From IMG/VR virus record IMGVR_UViG_3300024308_000018, positions 62,001-126,000 of that record: a DNA stretch of 64,000 nt. The stretch is one strand, 5' to 3'. Positions 16,602 to 25,022 of this stretch are shown here, piece by piece. Source of the stretch: a virus. The translations under genes were made by a program, and so were the position numbers. How positions within the stretch are numbered: position 1 is the stretch's first letter; every line of letters begins with the position of its first letter. The notes below the pieces were generated by a model. That model made no database searches, was not told where the DNA came from, and saw only the letters and a list, made by a program, of their open reading frames with translations.

Positions 16602-16926
16602 CATACGGCTGAGCACTGGTCGAATGACCAGCTTGTCAGCAATCGCGGACGCCGGAGACCGCTACCGCCAAAACGACATGGAAGCGGAAACCGAGCACCA
16701 AGACCTTTCCAAGTTGGAGGAAGCGGAACGCAAGTTGCGGCTTGCACGCGAAGCCAACAACGAACGTGTCGACCAAGACACGTTGGCCGAACTCACCAAG
16801 CCAAAAGAGAAGCCGAAGAAAGAAGAGGAAGCAGCCGACGACGACGCTGCTCCCGAAGAAGAGGCCGACACCGAAGCCGCTGGTGATGGTGGCGAGGAAG
16901 AGGCGGGGGACGAGGAATTCGAGTGA
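16588..16926 (+). CDS. Small protein with acidic tail, 112 aa
   Basis: A basic N terminus, a helical charged middle, a short Lys/Pro patch and then about 40 residues of almost pure Glu/Asp/Ala. Such tails are typical of proteins that compete for DNA-binding partners, but no family is recognised. It overlaps the upstream gene by 14 bp. Confidence 0.8.
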   Translation: MLRVNIRLSTGRMTSLSAIADAGDRYRQNDMEAETEHQDLSKLEEAERKLRLAREANNERVDQDTLAELTKPKEKPKKEEEAADDDAAPEEEADTEAAGDGGEEEAGDEEFE

Positions 16927-17312
16927 TGGATATTTCGTTTCTGCGTAGACTCAAGAGCATTGCGGAGCAAGGCCAAGCTCGCGGCATGGCCGTTGATATT
17001 GGTGAATACGTTGACGCCGTAATCCATCTCCGTCCAACGCGACGCCTACCAAAAGACGTCGACGGGCGGCGGGGTGTACGCGGACAACGAACCCTGATCC
17101 AGCGCGACCTAATTGGTGCGCTTACTCACGCGGCGCGTATCTATCGAGTGGCGATTCACATAAAGGTTGATCCCACCGATCCACTCTGCGACCTGCTGCG
17201 CAAATCTCGATTCACTAACAACATGCTGTGTGAACTGTCTGACGGATCTCGCATAGAGCTTGACCGGGGAAGACTGTTCACCTACGACGGGAAATTCAAT
17301 GGCACCGTATAA
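16926..17312 (+). CDS. Hypothetical basic protein, 128 aa
   Basis: No family recognised. The ATG overlaps the previous stop as TGATG; a GTG one codon earlier is also possible. The middle is Arg-rich (RRLPKDVDGRRGVRGQR), suggesting nucleic-acid contact. Confidence 0.8.
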   Translation: MDISFLRRLKSIAEQGQARGMAVDIGEYVDAVIHLRPTRRLPKDVDGRRGVRGQRTLIQRDLIGALTHAARIYRVAIHIKVDPTDPLCDLLRKSRFTNNMLCELSDGSRIELDRGRLFTYDGKFNGTV

Positions 17313-17877
17313 ACCATTAGCTCGACAGAAGCGCCCTGCAACACGGGCCCCGAAGCCGAAGGTAATGACGCCTGAGACGAAACGTCGTGCAATCAAGATT
17401 GTGCGATACACGCCAAAGGCCGACGTACCTCAACCACCGATGACGCCAACGATGCGTAAAGGGATCAACATCAAGCAGATCCTGCGCAATCGTACTGCGG
17501 ACGTAATCAACCTTGGTCGCGAGATCATCGTTGAGAGTGAGCAGCGCGGCAAATCCGGTAAGGGCTTCCCCACGTACCGCGTCATGTGCTGGCACCGCGA
17601 TCCGCTGCGCCCGTTTGCGACGCGTCGCGACCACGAAGTCACAGTCGTGGGCCTCGACAGCCAGACTGATCCGATCAGCAGCCAAAACAAAGTCTACGTG
17701 TCATGTGACTGCGAAGACTGGGTGTTCCGTTGGGAGTACGCGGTCGCCAAACGTGGTGGCACCAGAATCCTCTACGGTAACGGCGATGCGCCAGTGATGA
17801 CGAACCCGACGGAAGTCCCCGGTTGTTGCAAGCACCTGAGCCACGTTCTGGAAACGATCCTGCGTAAGGGGTATTGA
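17299..17877 (+). CDS. SWIM-type zinc finger protein, 192 aa
   Basis: The first 45 residues are Lys/Arg/Pro-rich and probably disordered. The C-terminal half carries CDC (C136, C138) and CKH (C177, H179), the CxC...CxH signature of SWIM zinc fingers, which bind DNA or protein in recombination factors and transposases. The ATG at 17299 overlaps the upstream gene by 14 bp; a longer in-frame start is less likely because of the larger overlap. Confidence 0.72.
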   Translation: MAPYKPLARQKRPATRAPKPKVMTPETKRRAIKIVRYTPKADVPQPPMTPTMRKGINIKQILRNRTADVINLGREIIVESEQRGKSGKGFPTYRVMCWHRDPLRPFATRRDHEVTVVGLDSQTDPISSQNKVYVSCDCEDWVFRWEYAVAKRGGTRILYGNGDAPVMTNPTEVPGCCKHLSHVLETILRKGY

Positions 17878-17878
17878 T

Positions 17879-18082
17879 ATGGGCTGTAGCAGTTGCATGG
17901 ATAGAATGCGACGCGCGCAACAAAACTACCAGCAGCGGGGCAAACTCGTTACTGGTAGTTCAACGTTGTCGGGCGCAACGCTGACGCCAACGGGCTGGGT
18001 GAAAACCTGTGTCATGTGTGGCGTGCAAACTGACGCTGCACCATTCCCAGAAGCGTGCACCGCTAAATGTGATTGTGTCTAG
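17879..18082 (+). CDS. Small Cys-rich protein, 67 aa
   Basis: Begins MGCSSC and carries CVMCG near residue 44 plus three more cysteines near the C terminus, consistent with a small zinc or metal-binding fold. It follows the SWIM gene by one base and ends at a terminator. Confidence 0.78.
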   Translation: MGCSSCMDRMRRAQQNYQQRGKLVTGSSTLSGATLTPTGWVKTCVMCGVQTDAAPFPEACTAKCDCV

Positions 18083-18106
18083 GCTGCAACGTTGCAGCCT
18101 TTTCTC
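18080..18106 (+). terminator. Rho-independent terminator built on the AACGTT palindrome
   Basis: AGGCTGCAAC-GTTGCAGCCT followed by TTTTC. The stem is a perfect 20 bp palindrome centred on AACGTT. Confidence 0.85.
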
Positions 18107-18123
18107 GTTCTGGATCCGAAAAT

Positions 18124-18132
18124 CTGTAAAGA
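18124..18132 (+). promoter_or_regulatory. Class M promoter-like motif (CTGTAAAGA)
   Basis: Between a terminator and the acetyltransferase gene, 53 bp upstream of its ATG: the expected place for a promoter. Confidence 0.5.
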
Positions 18133-18185
18133 ATAATACAAGCACACAACTCCCTTGAGCTGCTTTCAATAAGGACGAAACGAAA

Positions 18186-19070
18186 ATGTTTGAACCAAGC
18201 CGTCGCATTCTGCACGTAGTCGTAAACCCCTCGTCTCAAGACCCCAACGGGCCGGAACTGCGCCGCGTTATTGACGCCCTGCAACGCCGTATCGAGAACG
18301 ACGGCGGTTGCGGCATTCACCAGCCAGTCGAGCTGATCTCCACCGACACGCAATTCGACTGGGATACAGACATCCACAACGTTGTCGTGTTCGACCACGA
18401 TGGCGTTACCCCAGTCGGTGCCGCGCAAGCTGCTCCCGTCGAGTACATGGTGACTGACGCTGATGGTGAATACGTCTCCAAGTTCTTCACCCTGCTGCAC
18501 ACTCTGTACGTGTTGCCTGAGTGCCGCCGCCAAGGCATTGGCCGTATGCTGATGAACGCGCTTACTGCATGCACGGAAGGTTCAAGCCACATGGAGATCG
18601 ACGTTGCACCCAACAACGTGGTCGCCCGCAACTTCTACGCCAGTATCGGCTTCCGCGCCGAGAGCCTGAAGATGACGCGCACAGCGAACAGCGTAGTGCC
18701 TGCGGATTCCAGCGAACTCGACGCCGAGTGCGAAGATATTGCGCCGCCCGTGTTCACTTTCGGTACGCCGACTGACGCCGAGCTGATCGCCATGCACGCC
18801 GCACACCTGCGAGAAGTGCCGCACTCCGTAATCGAGATCATCCGTCCCGATCACGCCAAGGGCTACACCTCATTCTGCGCCCGTGTCGATGGCGAGCTGG
18901 CCGCCGTGATCCAGACCATTGCCACTGCGGGCCATGAGCGCGAGTTGCGCCGCATCTACGCGCTGCCCGAGTACCGCAAGTTGGGCATTGAGTCCAAGCT
19001 GTGCAGCTTCTTCAACGTGTCGCCGACGCTGCTGGCCCTGTCCATGCTGTGTCCGGAACTGCCTGCATGA
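18186..19070 (+). CDS. GNAT acetyltransferase, probably two tandem domains
   Basis: 294 residues. The first domain shows LYVLPECRRQGIGRMLM (about 104-120), the acetyl-CoA-binding motif A, and NNVVARNFYASIGF, motif B. The second half repeats the pattern weakly (IYALPEYRKLGIESKL, about 259-274) without the full RxxGxG. A catalytic N-terminal domain plus a degenerate second copy is likely. The substrate is unknown; phage GNATs can modify host proteins. It overlaps the sigma-factor gene by ATGA, so the two may be co-regulated. Confidence 0.82.
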   Translation: MFEPSRRILHVVVNPSSQDPNGPELRRVIDALQRRIENDGGCGIHQPVELISTDTQFDWDTDIHNVVVFDHDGVTPVGAAQAAPVEYMVTDADGEYVSKFFTLLHTLYVLPECRRQGIGRMLMNALTACTEGSSHMEIDVAPNNVVARNFYASIGFRAESLKMTRTANSVVPADSSELDAECEDIAPPVFTFGTPTDAELIAMHAAHLREVPHSVIEIIRPDHAKGYTSFCARVDGELAAVIQTIATAGHERELRRIYALPEYRKLGIESKLCSFFNVSPTLLALSMLCPELPA

Positions 19071-20104
19071 TTCCAATCCGGAATCTAACCGGAGGACAGA
19101 TACATGAGCTGATGGATACGCTGCTGTATGCGGCGTTGAAACCGGTGATCGAGCACACCGACCTCTTCAATCCTCAGCTCGCTTACATTCTGTCCATGCT
19201 CGTCAGTAACAAGAAGCGTCGTCCCTGCACGATGGATACTGATGCCGCAACGTACACTTTGATTTGTGCGTTGCATGCCCCGCGCCATGAAAAGCTACAG
19301 TACATCAAGAAGCTCGGGCTGGAACGCCAATTCATCTACATGTTCCTGCGCAAGTTTCTTCAGACGTACCACAAGCCTTTCATGACCCACTACATCAACA
19401 TGTTGAATTCGCATGATGATAAGGCATCGTTCGCAATGCACCGCCGCAAGGTAGACGTGCTGTGTTCGAGCAGCGGGGCCCAACGACGGGTCGATCTCTA
19501 CAACACACTGATCCGTGTTGAGCGTTCGCTTCCCGAATTCACCAAGGTGTTCGACACGGTGGTGAACAACTTCAACAGCCTGTGTGAGCGCCAAGCTGCT
19601 GACCACGTGCAACGTTATCCGGCACACCAATACGATCAGCGCGACGTCGCGCAAGATCTGAAGCGTGCGGTGATCATCGGCATGAACAAGTACGACAGCT
19701 CGCGGGGCGCACAGACAAGCTACATCAAGTGGTGGTTGTATAACGCATTGACTTGCGGATCCAACGGCCACGAATACGGCTTGGCGTATACCCTGCCACA
19801 ATCGCAGAAGAAGCGCATCGCTACAGGTAACAACCAAGGCGTCAGCAACTTCAGCGTCAGTCTCGATCAGACTGCAAGTAATGACGATGACGAAGAGGGT
19901 AGTTCACTGCATCAACGGTTCGGTGGCGAGAGCCAAGACCTTGAGCAGGAGATCAACCTGACGCGTCAAGTGCGCCGCATGACGGAAGTCGCGAAGGCAA
20001 TGGATCCCTATGGCCTAGCGCGCTTGACCCTCGATATGGAAGAGGTGTTTAGCTCCGAAGAGATCGCACAAATGCGGGCGCACATGGCCCGCCAGAATCT
20101 GTAA
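19067..20104 (+). CDS. Sigma-70-family RNA polymerase sigma factor
   Basis: 345 residues. Region 2 is readable as DLKRAVIIGMNKYDSSRG then SYIKWWLYNALT, matching the core-binding and -10-reading helices (KxDxxRG...YxxWW). A following SVSLDQTASNDDDEEGSSL segment resembles the sigma 3-to-4 linker; region 4 is weak. It should redirect host core polymerase to phage promoters. The start overlaps the acetyltransferase stop (ATGA). Confidence 0.8.
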   Translation: MIPIRNLTGGQIHELMDTLLYAALKPVIEHTDLFNPQLAYILSMLVSNKKRRPCTMDTDAATYTLICALHAPRHEKLQYIKKLGLERQFIYMFLRKFLQTYHKPFMTHYINMLNSHDDKASFAMHRRKVDVLCSSSGAQRRVDLYNTLIRVERSLPEFTKVFDTVVNNFNSLCERQAADHVQRYPAHQYDQRDVAQDLKRAVIIGMNKYDSSRGAQTSYIKWWLYNALTCGSNGHEYGLAYTLPQSQKKRIATGNNQGVSNFSVSLDQTASNDDDEEGSSLHQRFGGESQDLEQEINLTRQVRRMTEVAKAMDPYGLARLTLDMEEVFSSEEIAQMRAHMARQNL

Positions 20105-20107
20105 ACG
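20099..20107 (+). promoter_or_regulatory. Class M promoter-like motif (CTGTAAACG)
   Basis: Overlaps the sigma-factor stop codon, 29 bp upstream of the ssDNA-binding protein start. Confidence 0.5.
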
Positions 20108-20136
20108 AATACCGTACCCATTCAGGAGTGAAATCA

Positions 20137-21396
20137 ATGCGTGGTTTTGACCAAGTACCAGACGCCAACGGCAATGACAGCGCCAAGCTGGAAGAGCTGT
20201 TCCAACTGTTCGAGCCGAAGTCGGCCCAGAAATCCTACGTCGCGCTGCGCTTCATGCCGTACAGCATGCTGCCCGTTCGCCGCCACTGGATCCAGATCAA
20301 GACAGCGAAGGGCAAGCGTACCGCGATCCCCAAGATGTGCGTCGCGTTCGATCCTGACAACCCCGACAAGCCGCTGAAAGGCCGTCACTGCCCGTACTGC
20401 GAACTGGATCATGGCCCCGAAGACAAGGGCTTCCCGGCGCGCAAAGAAGAGTACATGCTGGCAAACGTGCTGGTGCGTGACCTGCAAGAAACGATCCGCG
20501 TTGGCAAGATGACCAACGAAGAGCGCGAGACCGGACACAAGGACATCAGCTCCAAGTCAGGTACTCCGATTCAGGTGTTCCGCATGCCGATGGGCGTTGC
20601 ACGTCGCATCAAAGAAATGGCTGAGATGAACGACAACAAAGCGGTGACCGACAAGAAAGCGGGCATCGACGTTCTGATCAAGTTCAATCCGAAAGCGGCC
20701 GCCGCCGAGATGTATAAACTCGAACGCGGCGAGCGCACTCCGATCACCAAAAAAGAGATGGAATATCTCTACTGGAATCTCGACGACGCCGACGAGATCT
20801 ACGACCTGATGGGTCGCCTTGATCCCAAGCGTGCTCTGGAAGAGTTCAAGAAGATGGACATTCAGGGCATCGAGCGCGACGAAGAAGAAGACGAGGAAGA
20901 AGACGACGACGGCTTCAGCGCACGCGGCAAGAACAAAGGCAAGAAGGGTGGCAAGTCCAAGGCCCGCAGCTTCGACGATGACGAAGACGAGGATGAAGAC
21001 GAAGAAGAAGACGAGCCGCGTGGCAAGTCCAAGTCGAAATCCAAGTCCAAGAAGTCCCGCTTCGATGACGACGAAGATGAAGAGGACGAAGATGACGAGG
21101 AAGAGGAAGACGAGGACGACGAGCCGCGTGGCAAGTCCAAATCCAAGTCCAAGTCCAAAGCGAAACCCAAGTCCAAGAAATCCCGCTTCGATGATGACGA
21201 AGACGAAGAAGACGAGGAAGACGAAGAGGACGAGGACGATGAACCTCGCCGTTCGTCCAAGGTGAAGCCCAAGGCTAAACCCAAGTCCAAGAAATCCCGT
21301 TTCGACGACGAAGACGAAGACGAGGATGAAGAAGACGAGGAAGAGGAAGAACCGCGTCGTCCGGCCAAAAAGAAAAAGCCTGTTAAGCGTCGTTAA
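20137..21396 (+). CDS. Single-stranded DNA-binding protein (T4 gp32-like) with long charged tail
   Basis: 419 residues. The N-terminal 240 residues contain a likely zinc site (C68, H84, C85, C88 in a C...HCPYC pattern) and basic/aromatic strands as in gp32-type proteins. From about residue 245 the protein is an unusual series of alternating acidic runs and SKSK/KPKSK basic patches, with KKSRFDDDEDE repeated three times. Acidic tails of such proteins recruit replication partners; this one, about 170 residues, is far longer than usual. ATG 20137 is preferred over GTG 20128 for spacing to GGAG. Confidence 0.8.
   Translation: MRGFDQVPDANGNDSAKLEELFQLFEPKSAQKSYVALRFMPYSMLPVRRHWIQIKTAKGKRTAIPKMCVAFDPDNPDKPLKGRHCPYCELDHGPEDKGFPARKEEYMLANVLVRDLQETIRVGKMTNEERETGHKDISSKSGTPIQVFRMPMGVARRIKEMAEMNDNKAVTDKKAGIDVLIKFNPKAAAAEMYKLERGERTPITKKEMEYLYWNLDDADEIYDLMGRLDPKRALEEFKKMDIQGIERDEEEDEEEDDDGFSARGKNKGKKGGKSKARSFDDDEDEDEDEEEDEPRGKSKSKSKSKKSRFDDDEDEEDEDDEEEEDEDDEPRGKSKSKSKSKAKPKSKKSRFDDDEDEEDEEDEEDEDDEPRRSSKVKPKAKPKSKKSRFDDEDEDEDEEDEEEEEPRRPAKKKKPVKRR
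20880..21370 (+). repeat. Low-complexity coding repeats in the SSB tail
   Basis: GAAGAC/GAGGAC-type runs alternating with AAGTCCAAG-type runs; a block coding KSRFDD followed by acidic residues recurs near 21050, 21175 and 21290. Prone to slippage and copy-number change. Confidence 0.8.
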
Positions 21397-21404
21397 TAGG
21401 TAAC

Positions 21405-21432
21405 CAAAGTGGGGCCATTGTGCCCCACTTTC
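21405..21432 (+). terminator. Rho-independent terminator
   Basis: AAAGTGGGGC-CATTGT-GCCCCACTTT, between the ssDNA-binding protein and recombinase genes. Confidence 0.85.
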
Positions 21433-21481
21433 AGCAATGGATCCTCTGGACAAAACAATGGCTGAGATAGAGGTTAGTACG

Positions 21482-23839
21482 ATGGCTGAATCCAAGAAAG
21501 CAGCGGCTAAGAAAGGCAAAGCCGCTGCTCCGAAAAAGAGCAAGGCTGCTGAAGGCGTTGAGCAGGAGGTTGGTGGCAAAGTAGGCCGCTTTGATCTCAA
21601 CGCTGTAATGGCTGACTCGCTGCAAGAGATCGAGAAGAAGACTGGCCTGAGCAGCAACGGTTTTGGCCGTCACTGTCAGCGCTTGTCTACTGGACTTGTA
21701 GCGCTCGACATGTATCTCGACGGTGGCCTGATACCGGGCGGCTGGTACACCACGGCGGGCCCCGAGCAATCTGCGAAATCAACGTTGACCATGACGCTGG
21801 TTGCCGCGTGCATCAAGCAGAAATTCAACGGCGTGGGCGCACTGTTCGACTACGAAGGTTCGAGCGACGAAGACTACATCGTCAACATGATGAAGAACTT
21901 CGGCATCACCAACGCTGACCGCTCCAAGATCTTCGGCGTGCAGGATCCGGAGACGGGCAAGTACATCGTCAATGGCGTGTTCCGTTACTACGACCCGACC
22001 AACGGCGAGGCATTCTTCCAGTACATGCAAATGCTGCGTCGCCGACTGCCGGACAAAACGGTAACGGAGAAGGGTGAAGCGTACTACGTGTTCGAACACA
22101 CGGTGAAGAACAAGAAGATGCTCGCGGGCCAGTACGACATGGATTTCCTGCGCGTGCAAAACCTGCTGCGTGTTCCCGCTGCCGATACCAGTATGCAGTC
22201 ATTGACCGTAGTCGACTCGTATCCGGCAATGCTCCCCGACCAGCAGGACGACGATGATCCGAGCGGCGCAATGGCGTTGCAGGCGCGGATGTTCTCTGAC
22301 GGCATCAAGCGCTTCCGTGGTGGCATGCGTCGTAAGATGATGACCATCTTGGGCGTTAACCAACTGCGTGAGCGTCCGGCCCAGCAACATGGCGACCCCA
22401 ACTACGAGCCTTGCGGTAACGCGTTGAAGTTCTACTGCGTTCACCCCAATACCATCGTTGACTACCTCGACGAAGACGGCAACCCGGCCAAGTGCACTGC
22501 GCACGAATACCTCGAACGTTACGGCAACGAAGAAGCTGACATGCGCCCGCCGATCCGTGTACCGAGCGAGCAAGGTTGGGCGGTGCCGACCGAAGTGTTC
22601 GAGACCGATGGCGGCAAGTACGCGGATCGCGAAACCTTCATTGTCCGCACTCCGCGCAAAGTTCTGCGTGGCTCTGCGGGCCACAGCATTCTGACCGCTA
22701 CCAAGGTCAAGGTGCCGCACCCGTACAGCGACAACATGAACGGCTGGTCGGAAGACCTAGTTCTGCCGTCCGGTATTCCGGCGTTCAACGCTGCGGATGA
22801 CGAAGAAGACGAAGACGGTTTGTTCGGTGACTGGAACGAAATCAGTGCGCCGCGTGTTGGGTGGAGTCGACTGCAAAACATTCGCTATCGCGACAACGAC
22901 GTGTGGGCGTTCACCGATACCGAAGGGCTCGACACGTTCCACATCAACAGCATGTGGAGCAAGTTCATCAAGGAAGTCACGCCTGAGTTCCACAAGCTGT
23001 TTGCGCGCTGGACTGAGCACGAAGATTCGATCACCGAGCGCCTTGCGGCATTCAACGGTCTGGACTCGCAGTGGCTCATGCAGAATGCTGGCATTACAGC
23101 AGCAGCCTACGACGTTGCGTTCCAGCAATTCGCGTACATCGAAGAGCTGGTCAACGTGTACCTCAACTTCAGCGACGACAACCAGTGCGTGCCGGAACGC
23201 ATCACTGAGATTGCGCCTGCTGAGACCGAGATGCAGACCAAGCGCTACATCGACTTCAGCGTTGGCGGCAGCTGGTACAGCTCCGGCATCATCAGCCACA
23301 ACAGTGACGTGCGGATCCGGGTCATGCCGCGTGCCGTTCCCGACGCGTTCAAGAACTGCAACCCGCAACGTGGCGTGATCGAAGAGCCTAGCGTCGAGTT
23401 CGGTGGCAAGCGCGTCGACCGTTACAAGTTCATCAGCGGTCGCACCATCAAGAACAAACTTGGTGGCATCCCGAACCAAGAGTTCTGGGCGCGCATCTGG
23501 GAAGCGGACGGCAAGGGTAACGCGCGTGGTTTCGACCCCGTGTATGACTCTTATTTCTACTTGAAGCAGATCGGCCTGCTGGTTGGTCAGCGCAACAAGA
23601 TGAAGTTCCTTGATCCGGTTCCGTTGTCTGGTGCACGTCGCGCTATCACGTGGCAGGAACTGAAGGTGCTGATCGTAGGCAAGACCGAAGACCTGAAAGA
23701 GCTGTGCGCGGATCTCGGCATCAAGCCGTTCAACCTCCGCACGTGGTGCTTCAAGTATTGCAAGTCTGTCGAAGGCCGTCAGCGTTGCCGTGACTCCATC
23801 GTGGAGAAACAGCAAGCCGCTGCCACTGACGACGAGTAA
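21482..23839 (+). CDS. RecA/UvsX-type recombinase containing an intein
   Basis: 785 residues, of which about 496 are recombinase after splicing. A basic Ala/Lys N-terminal tail is followed by Walker A GPEQSAKST (93-101), a Walker B region (SLTVVDSYPAML) and the conserved GNALKFY...RIRV strand of RecA. The intein interrupts that strand exactly after ALKFY. The mature protein should form filaments on ssDNA and drive strand exchange with the SSB encoded upstream. I place the start at 21482 because AGAGG lies eight bases before it; ATG 21437 sits right after the terminator with no ribosome binding site. Confidence 0.9.
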   Translation: MAESKKAAAKKGKAAAPKKSKAAEGVEQEVGGKVGRFDLNAVMADSLQEIEKKTGLSSNGFGRHCQRLSTGLVALDMYLDGGLIPGGWYTTAGPEQSAKSTLTMTLVAACIKQKFNGVGALFDYEGSSDEDYIVNMMKNFGITNADRSKIFGVQDPETGKYIVNGVFRYYDPTNGEAFFQYMQMLRRRLPDKTVTEKGEAYYVFEHTVKNKKMLAGQYDMDFLRVQNLLRVPAADTSMQSLTVVDSYPAMLPDQQDDDDPSGAMALQARMFSDGIKRFRGGMRRKMMTILGVNQLRERPAQQHGDPNYEPCGNALKFYCVHPNTIVDYLDEDGNPAKCTAHEYLERYGNEEADMRPPIRVPSEQGWAVPTEVFETDGGKYADRETFIVRTPRKVLRGSAGHSILTATKVKVPHPYSDNMNGWSEDLVLPSGIPAFNAADDEEDEDGLFGDWNEISAPRVGWSRLQNIRYRDNDVWAFTDTEGLDTFHINSMWSKFIKEVTPEFHKLFARWTEHEDSITERLAAFNGLDSQWLMQNAGITAAAYDVAFQQFAYIEELVNVYLNFSDDNQCVPERITEIAPAETEMQTKRYIDFSVGGSWYSSGIISHNSDVRIRVMPRAVPDAFKNCNPQRGVIEEPSVEFGGKRVDRYKFISGRTIKNKLGGIPNQEFWARIWEADGKGNARGFDPVYDSYFYLKQIGLLVGQRNKMKFLDPVPLSGARRAITWQELKVLIVGKTEDLKELCADLGIKPFNLRTWCFKYCKSVEGRQRCRDSIVEKQQAAATDDE
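22436..23302 (+). other. Intein within the recombinase (289 aa)
   Basis: Splice features: Cys1 at 22436 (CVHPNTIVDYLDEDG), a block B-like GSAGHSIL with His83 (Ser replaces the usual Thr of TxxH), and the C-terminal SVGGSWYSSGIISHN followed by extein Ser. The 289 residues exceed a minimal splicing domain. I see no LAGLIDADG or HNH motif in the 130-250 region, so the homing-endonuclease part is decayed or of an unrecognised type. Residues near 120-135 are very acidic. Confidence 0.87.
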
Positions 23840-23841
23840 AG

Positions 23842-23850
23842 CTGTAAACA
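23842..23850 (+). promoter_or_regulatory. Class M promoter-like motif (CTGTAAACA)
   Basis: Sits directly before a hairpin, 51 bp upstream of ATG 23902. If this is a promoter core, the following hairpin would lie at the RNA 5' end, as in class P. Confidence 0.4.
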
Positions 23851-23879
23851 AAAGGGTAGGCTACGGCTTACCCTTTTTC
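23851..23879 (+). terminator. Rho-independent terminator
   Basis: GGGTAGGC-TACG-GCTTACCC flanked by A-run and TTTTT, just after the recombinase stop. Confidence 0.85.
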
Positions 23880-23901
23880 AATTCTGTGCAAGGTACGCAC
23901 T

Positions 23902-24399
23902 ATGAAGAAAATCCGCTACATTGAAATCCCGCACCACGACAAAGGTAACGGTCTGCGGTACGGCAAGACAGCTCTCGAAATGATCAACGCTGTACGAACA
24001 GAGCTTCACGCGCTCGACGTTGATTTGTGGAAGCAGTACGGCCACGATGTTGAGGGCATAGGCCCCTCGTTGTACGCGTCGTTGGCTGACGTGTGGAATC
24101 CGCCGCGTTGTCGCGCGACCTTGATGTTGGTGGACGGTGAGCCAGCAGCGTTCGTAATGAACCAGCGGCCGACGCCGACTTTCGTGTCGTTCTGGCATTT
24201 CATTGTAGCGCAACCGTTCCGACGTAACGGGTACGGCAAGCTGCTGATGCAGCACAGTATTGAAATGCACCGCAAACTTGGCTTCACCGAGATGTCCCTC
24301 AACGTGCACGCCAACAACCCTCACGCGTTTGCCATGTATCACGCTGCTGGATTTGAGCCGAAGATGGTAACGATGTCACTCAAACTGCAAGGAACTTGA
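23902..24399 (+). CDS. GNAT acetyltransferase, 165 aa
   Basis: A single GNAT domain: VAQPFRRNGYGKLLM (about 110-124) is the acetyl-CoA-binding motif with RRNGYG, and NNPHAFAMYHAAGFEP is motif B. It is distinct in sequence from the tandem GNAT at 18186. The substrate is unknown. It is followed two bases later by a 193-residue unknown. Confidence 0.85.
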   Translation: MKKIRYIEIPHHDKGNGLRYGKTALEMINAVRTELHALDVDLWKQYGHDVEGIGPSLYASLADVWNPPRCRATLMLVDGEPAAFVMNQRPTPTFVSFWHFIVAQPFRRNGYGKLLMQHSIEMHRKLGFTEMSLNVHANNPHAFAMYHAAGFEPKMVTMSLKLQGT

Positions 24400-24401
24400 A
24401 T

Positions 24402-24983
24402 ATGACTGAAGAGAACAAAGTAACTGAGAACGAAGAGCTGCCCGAAGTTCACGAAGGTGGTGAGGCCATTGATCTGTGGCGCGTTCCTAAGTCCCCCGAA
24501 GCACGCAGCGAGGTTGAGGTAGAGCTGCCGTTTATTGCGCCGCGCGTTGAAGATGGTTACCCGGTCAATGCGGGCGGTGCCAGCGTCAGTCACTTCAAGA
24601 TCCGGCTGATGGCGATGCAGCATTACGTGCGCTGCTGCGCTGAGCGGCTGGGTGACTCCAGCCCCGTCAAGTTGTTCAAGGACGTACCGGACAACAATCA
24701 CGGATTCGGTAGCTTCATCGTTGCGCACCTCGACGATAGCCAGTGCGTCTACAGCGTGGAGTACGTAAGCTGCGACGCAATCAACGGCATGCAGACTCGC
24801 GTGATCGTCCCGAGCCGTTCGCCGCTTGCTGTTAGCGCGGAGTGGGGCGACGTCGCCCTCAAGTACGAAGACCTTAGCCAACTGCAACGTTGGGGACAAA
24901 CGATCCTCGATCATCGTTGGATGCGTCACTACAAAAACACTGAGCTGTTCGACCTGCTGGCTAATGTGCCGCCGCAACGTTGA
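24402..24983 (+). CDS. Hypothetical protein, 193 aa
   Basis: An acidic N-terminal 40 residues, then a mixed alpha/beta domain with CC (about 75) and ending in a helical LLANVPPQR. No family recognised. AAGGAAC precedes the ATG. A strong terminator follows, closing the replication/expression block. Confidence 0.85.
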   Translation: MTEENKVTENEELPEVHEGGEAIDLWRVPKSPEARSEVEVELPFIAPRVEDGYPVNAGGASVSHFKIRLMAMQHYVRCCAERLGDSSPVKLFKDVPDNNHGFGSFIVAHLDDSQCVYSVEYVSCDAINGMQTRVIVPSRSPLAVSAEWGDVALKYEDLSQLQRWGQTILDHRWMRHYKNTELFDLLANVPPQR

Positions 24984-24989
24984 TCTCTG

Positions 24990-25015
24990 GGGCTGCCGCA
25001 TGGCAGCCCTTTTTC
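24990..25015 (+). terminator. Rho-independent terminator
   Basis: GGGCTGCC-GCAT-GGCAGCCC then TTTTT, 8 bp before promoter cassette P1. Confidence 0.9.
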
Positions 25016-25022
25016 GTCTCCG

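Noticed and set aside
20557-21657. Long minus-strand frames opposite the SSB tail (poly-Ser and Leu/Phe-rich)
   Set aside because: Antisense readings of GAAGAC/AAGTCC repeats; no ribosome binding site and wrong direction for the operon.
22800-23200. LAGLIDADG homing endonuclease in the intein
   Set aside because: No dodecapeptide motif or paired acidic residues of that family are visible in this part.
22757-23851. 364-codon minus-strand frame opposite the recombinase
   Set aside because: Antisense shadow; recombinase and intein motifs lie on the plus strand.
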